DNA of 64,000 bases from Sclerodactyla briareus. Lineage: Eukaryota; Echinodermata; Holothuroidea; Dendrochirotida; Sclerodactylidae. Every line of letters begins with the position of its first letter. The stretch's first letter is position 1. Positions 59,401 through 64,000 of this stretch are shown here, piece by piece. The stretch is taken from contig JAODTK010003098.1 in NCBI GenBank assembly GCA_026419785.1, positions 271,001 through 335,000 on the forward strand, read 5' to 3'. A program made the translations under genes and the position numbers. The notes beneath the pieces were generated by a model that was not told the DNA's origin, made no database searches, and worked only from the letters and a program-made list of their open reading frames with translations.

Positions 59401-59895
59401 CTTGCAGTCAAAGGTGACTAACAGCACTTCCCCGGTTTTCCGAGCACTCCGGTTGGGGATAACATTGGAACATACCACTGACTGGGGGGTGGCGTCCATG
59501 CAGTCATGACACAACGAGGTAGTCACGTCCATGGGATGCTTGGGGGGCACATCATGATCGTTAATCACGCTGGCATCCACTCGTGACTCTACATTGACTA
59601 ACGGGCCTCGTGTCCCATATCACTTCAGATGTGATATTGTGGACCCTCCCAAGTACAGTAAGTAGTCAGACAGAATCAAGTGTTAGCCTAGGCCAGTATG
59701 ACTGATGCCGATGACGTTATCAACTTTACACTTTAGGCTTTACAGGAGGGGTTTGTGTATTTACTGTACCTTGTAGATTCCACCTCCGAGAAACTCCACA
59801 AGGGAGATAAGTCATATAAATAGATATTCACTTTCCAACATAACAGGGCTAGCCCTGCGGATGTCACCCGTTAATCGTGTTTATTATAAATATCG
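56432..59895. other. Long unrecognised stretch
   Basis: G-rich patch 57309-57332. Minus-strand frames of 91 codons (57627-57902) and 98 codons (58499-58795) are unfamiliar. No repeat matching others in the window was found. Confidence 0.5.
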
Positions 59896-61195
59896 CATGA
59901 TGTGAATCCTGCACAATACACACGCATTTACGGATTGTCAGAGGCTGATAGTGTACGTAGTACCTGCTGGGACTACGCACTCCGTCCCGTCGATTCGAGT
60001 CGGGCAGCACACCGAACTCGCTGTCCGATTCACTCCTCTAGTCCTCTTCACGAGTCTCCGGCACAAACATATACGGCAGAACTTCAATCACGTCGATAAT
60101 AACTTCTTTCAATGATTTCGTCGTTTCGCTTTCTGAAGTATGTAGCTCGAGCTGTCATAATTGTAGTAATATCGATCGGTGTTATAATTTTACGAAGTTC
60201 CACACTAACCAAGCAAGGACACGGGCATAGGCTTAGTACATCAGTATCACACTAACTGAATTGTCATGTTTCGCCGCAGTGCACTGTACCGTGCATACTA
60301 TGAAAAGTAAACAAATGGTCTATTGTTTACCAGGTTTCCAAGAAATGAAATATAGCGCCATTTTGACGGTTCTGTTTTCATCGCTCACACAGAGAAAAAA
60401 ACGGAATGAGCTATTCAAAAACGAAAGTAGATGTCGTTAACTACTTCTTATGTACAATTCTGCCGTTTTCTGAGAATATCCCGGCTATACTTTGCTGTTA
60501 TCGGCTGTTAAAAATGACGTGTTTTCAGACAAATCGCGATTCACTCGTATTCCATGTACTGCGCAGGAACGTTCCATTATTGCACGGTCTGCGCTTTCGC
60601 CCCCCCTTAACGTCCGAAATCTATTACGTAAAATTTTGTATTGCCGTTTTCACCCGCAGAACGGGCGAGTAAACGCAGTTCGCGAGTCTTTGGTTTGTAT
60701 ATGCATCATACCCTGCATATAAAGCCAAATCAGCAGTTCTGAAGCTACATGTCCAGTGGCCTTTAAGGGAGGACATTGCTCACAGTATATACATATAGGG
60801 ACTACAGAGTATGCTCAAGGACCTATTCAGCCAAGGGCGGGATCATGGGGGGAGGGGGGGGGGGAAGGCGTCCCCTCAATTTTGCTTTGGGGGACCACAA
60901 ATGCACTTTGTCCCCCCCACTATTTGAGCCCGACTATCAGTTCGCTGACAATTTATTCCATGATATCAGCAGCAACCGTGTTTAAACAAATGCATAAGTA
61001 CCTTAAAATGATCAGTTGAATGAAATTATGTGCTCCATTTTTCGAAATTTTCGCGCGCATCGCGCGGCGGGTATTTAGTACCGGGTTAGTGTTAAGACAT
61101 ACGAGTTGCCTTGTGCAGACATATGAGTTCCTTAACAACGAAGCCCTAAATTAATCTGGGTTTGTCTAATTATACCCCGCGGGTGAGTAGTGTCG
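59896..61195. other. Unrecognised sequence
   Basis: GC-richer and CpG-containing around 59940-60180 and 60530-60680, with short frames but no recognised domain. G run 60847-60864. A palindrome CGCGCGCATCGCGCG (61052-61066) follows GAAATTTT. Confidence 0.45.
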
Positions 61196-61199
61196 GGGA

Positions 61200-61795
61200 T
61201 ATTATGGTTTTGGGTGGGTAGCCGACCCAGGCTCCGCCGCCGCCGGAACTTCAGGCGATAGCGCAAGAACTCTTCAAAAGTTTATCCGATTGATCTGAAA
61301 CTCTGTACCATTCCCCCTAGTGTATCTCGAATGAGCTCGAAAGTCTGCATCACTGCATTCTGCTGCCCTCTAATTGCAGGTTTTACATCCCGATTTAAAC
61401 GAAACTTGGTGGTGGGACAAAAGTTGGTCCCGAAAAACATGACTGTGATTCAATACACTTGAGGTCAAATTTATGTTCTCTTAGCGAAAATACAGAGTTA
61501 GTCCCGTTCACACGAAACTTGGTGGGTGGGACACAGGTTGGTCCCCAGATAACATTATGTTGATTTCAGGTCACCAGACGTCAAATTTGTGTTTTCTTTA
61601 TCTTAGCAATTTTTTCTAACTGCGTCGATTTGAACCAAACTCGGTTAATGTGACTGTTTGTTCGTCACACACGTGGAATCATTTCAAGATCACAGGAGTC
61701 AACTTTGCATAAATCATGGCAATTTTTTCCAACTTGACGTATTTTCAAAACAAAACTTGGGTAATGTGGGCTACAATGGATCCTGAACAACCGGC
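61200..61795 (+). repeat. Tandem array with period about 117 bp
   Basis: The phrase (G)AAACTTGG and its variants occur at about 61401, 61514, 61634 and 61752, each followed by GTGGGAC or GTAATGTG and, later in the unit, by GTCAAATTTATG/GTCAACTTTGCATAAAT and an AATTTTTTCTAAC or AATACAGAGTTAGTCC stretch. The upstream 61200-61360 (CTTCAGGCGATAGCGCAAGAAC, GATCTGAAACTCTG) looks like the leading part of the same element. One unit occurs at 18.0 kb. Confidence 0.8.
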
Positions 61796-62090
61796 TAGGA
61801 TGAGGGCATTAAAGTCTCTCCTACATGTCAAATGGGACAATTTAATGGCTTCCTCTAACGAGATACCAAGCTGTTTTCTCTCTGGGGGATATACACTCGT
61901 TCAACCGCCTTCACATGACTACTTTATCAATGAAAGAAGGTTTCTCCTCTATCCTATTCGTTTTGCATAAGACTGGATCTACCAGCTTGGTGTGTGTTGC
62001 TCCCTAAATCATTGGACGTTGTCGATTTCCGGCTAGGGACCCGGTTACTTAAATGAACCAAACAAACTAACTTACGAATCGCTATCTTGA
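61796..62090. other. Unrecognised sequence
   Basis: A frame of 84 codons (61716-61970) overlaps the last array unit; no motif. Confidence 0.4.
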
Positions 62091-62094
62091 GGTG

Positions 62095-62690
62095 AAGGAG
62101 GTTGAGGCCGACGGGTTTGGGTCTACCACCTGGCGGGATCTTTGATTGTCTTAATTTATGGGTGCGACCACTTGTTGAAATTTGGCTGCACGGTGCACAT
62201 ACCTATCACTATGAGGCACATGGTGCGGCGTCGAAATGAAATGCGGCCAGGGAATTGCCACAGATTGATTTGGTCAAAAAGACCTATTCAAAATTTAGGT
62301 GAAGAAAAGGCTAATTCCATTATTTGCCTTTTTAACGCCCAAAGTGTAACTTGTTTTTTGAAGGAAATGAGGTTGAGGCGACTGGGGAAGTCTACAACCT
62401 TGTGGACCTGTTGCATACTGGTCTATTTGCAAAATTTAAAATAGAAAATAGAGTGTATATTCAGCAATCAATTTATGGGTGCGAACACTTGTTGAATGTT
62501 GGGTGCGTGCACGTGCGCATACTGCGGGAACCTGGTGCAGGTGGAAACCCCCTTAAAATGGTCCGAGATTCGGCCAGCGGAACGCCACAAAATTGGCAAA
62601 ACATGATTAAACATTCAGGTGAAGATGAGCCTGACTTTCGTGGAATATCCAAAAGTGTAAATTTTTTTGCGACCGCTCCGCGCCAGTTGC
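62095..62690 (+). repeat. Two-copy tandem duplication, about 270-315 bp
   Basis: Unit A (62095-62365) and unit B (62366-62690) share GAGGTTGAGGC, GTCTACAACC / GTCTACCACC, AATTTATGGGTGCGA, CACTTGTTGAA, TTTGG/TTGGG, GCCACA, TTCAGGTGAAGA, and CAAAGTGTAACTTGTTTTTTG / AAAAGTGTAAATTTTTTTG. Unit B has about 45 extra bases before the AATTTATGGG block. The longest open frame of the window (144 codons, 62351-62785) covers unit B and unique sequence after it; unit A is open in a different frame. The product has no recognisable domain, so I do not call it a gene. Confidence 0.8.
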
Positions 62691-63325
62691 GGTTTCCACT
62701 CGTGTTATACTCTTCGGCCCCTTACTGGCAGACGGCCCCGAATTGGAGTGTCCCCCATGGGCGCCTGTGGTCCGCAATAATATAAAATGGGGCCGTACTC
62801 TGGAGTAAAACAGTCAGGCCTATCTGAGTGATAGGTCAGAGAGGGGTCAGCTAGTGCAATGTCGTTGGTCAAATTGGATCCTGCAAAATTGCGCGCTTCG
62901 CGCGAATGGTGGTTTGTTGCCATTGCCCATTCCCCTTTCGCCCCCAAAGCACCACCCCCCCCACCCAAAAAGCCCCCAACTCCCCCCCCCCCCCCCCCAG
63001 AGGAAACAAAACAAAAAAAAACCCACAACCCCCCCCCTACATGACCGTAACCGCACTTGCATCGTTTTTTTATAATATCACGGCACCAGTGTCAACGAAA
63101 TTGATCCCCAAGGCGATAGTTTTGTTGGAAAACCTTTCCTAAAATAGAAGTTTTTATCAATTTAGGAACGCTGCTTACTGTCCCATAAAGCACGTGGAAG
63201 TGCCGTTTCTGCAATCTAGGGGGTCTGTCAAACGCAACGTTTCCTTGTACGCTACGCGCCAATCTGTGGGTGGGCTCCCTTAGATCGTTGCACTTGTCCG
63301 TCCCCCCCCCCCCCCCCCCCCCAAT
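62691..63325. other. Unrecognised sequence with long C-rich tracts
   Basis: C-rich 62955-63037 (with A interruptions) and a run of 21 C at 63302-63322. Pro- and Gly-rich frames across these on both strands are low-complexity artefacts. The palindrome CGCGCTTCGCGCG at 62892-62904 follows CAAAATTG. Confidence 0.6.
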
Positions 63326-64000
63326 CGCCACACAAATCGCCGCCTTTTGTATTCAGCCATGGAGAAACATGGCCTATTCGTTCCTAAATTTACTGACTGG
63401 AATTGAACCACATGCATTCTTGACGTATATGTCGCGGAGGCTCCATCAATTTAACATCTTTGACCCTGAAGAGTGGGGTCCGAGCCCTTATCACTGGTTC
63501 ATACATTACCAAGTACGAGCTCTAATCGACCGATTGCCCTCTGTTGACTTCACTGTGATCTGTGGTCGCGCTAAAACATATATGGCGAGCAGATTCTCTT
63601 CTAAGTATCGCCTTCATTAGATATCATTTTATCCCGAAAGTGGTGCCCTCAGATTACCTGTAACCGACCCCAAGCATGAGGTTCCTGTGTAGGGAGAATA
63701 CACATACCCCGAGTATGACCACTTTTTTGGTTCACAAAGCGAAGTGCACCTGCACACACACGCGGCGCGCCAAACAAAACCTACACGGCATACACACACT
63801 TTACATACACACACACGCACACCTGCGCGTTCATGCATCACACACGCGCGCGTATACTATGAGACACGTCCGCACGCCAGAAGTCCACTACAGGTACCCA
63901 CGTGACAGCGAATTTACGTGTATATTGCACGGTAAGTATTGGTGCGTTCTTTCGTTCTTTTCGGACTCCCTATATACCGTATCTACCAGGTAGAGCGGAC
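63326..64000. other. Unrecognised sequence with CA-rich tract
   Basis: A plus-strand frame continues to 63620 (about 85 codons after the C run), unfamiliar. Imperfect (CA)n between about 63750 and 63850. The window ends without a recognised feature. Confidence 0.45.

Noticed and set aside
62854..63142. Several overlapping Pro-rich and Gly-rich open frames
   Set aside because: They arise from C/G homopolymer tracts, occur in all phases and both strands, and have no non-repetitive content of note.

Overview
The window looks like non-coding, repeat-dominated DNA from a marine deuterostome, most likely an echinoderm (tentative). Three things point this way. Base composition is AT-leaning with no dense open frames. 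The motif TAGGCCTA and close variants recur (e.g. near 7728, 30662, 41040, 46873, 48671, 58888), which I associate with echinoderm genomes. Several tRNA-headed SINEs carry bodies of the kind common in sea urchin-like genomes. The longest open frame is 144 codons and lies inside a tandem duplication. I found no intact gene and no rRNA, canonical tRNA or CRISPR array. The only protein-level recognitions are two decayed transposon fragments: the C-terminal end of a reverse transcriptase of RTE-like LINE type on the minus strand (about 55.84-56.33 kb), and a possible N-terminal piece of a PIF/Harbinger-type nuclease on the minus strand (about 38.0-38.3 kb).

Layout. 0-7.3 kb: an inverted copy of a satellite-like element at the left edge, a GC-richer stretch, a SINE, then a 2.5 kb array of about 580 bp monomers rich in TGACCT/AGGTCA half-sites, followed by the first copy of a family ending in a hairpin. 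7.3-16 kb: mostly unrecognised DNA with further copies of that family (11.0-11.3 and 13.64-14.74 kb), a tRNA-like head and a SINE tail. 16-28 kb: single copies of several dispersed repeats, a hAT-like end, and a minisatellite split by 44 T. 28-36 kb: two nested MITEs, a repeat pair, a 110 bp tandem pair and a 615 bp tandem duplication. 36-44 kb: a 245 bp duplication, the Harbinger-like fragment, a 440 bp foldback element with about 170 bp arms, simple repeats and an AACGTTTT-type MITE. 44-56 kb: two more copies of a 250 bp family, a 75-nt pre-miRNA-like hairpin, a 150 bp tandem pair, a minus-strand copy of the hairpin-family body, a minus-strand SINE and the LINE end. 56-64 kb: largely unrecognised, then a 117 bp tandem array and a 300 bp duplication.

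How the parts relate. The repeats form a layered mobile-element landscape: MITE within MITE, LINE abutting a hairpin-family copy, and tandem amplification of dispersed units. Copies of the same unit often differ by single-base insertions and deletions, either from long decay or from uncorrected long-read errors. This should be settled before absence of coding sequence is taken at face value. The most distinctive features are structural: the compensated stem at the end of the dispersed family, the 440 bp foldback, the nested MITE pair and the isolated 75-nt hairpin. All repeat relationships were read by eye inside this window; boundaries are approximate.
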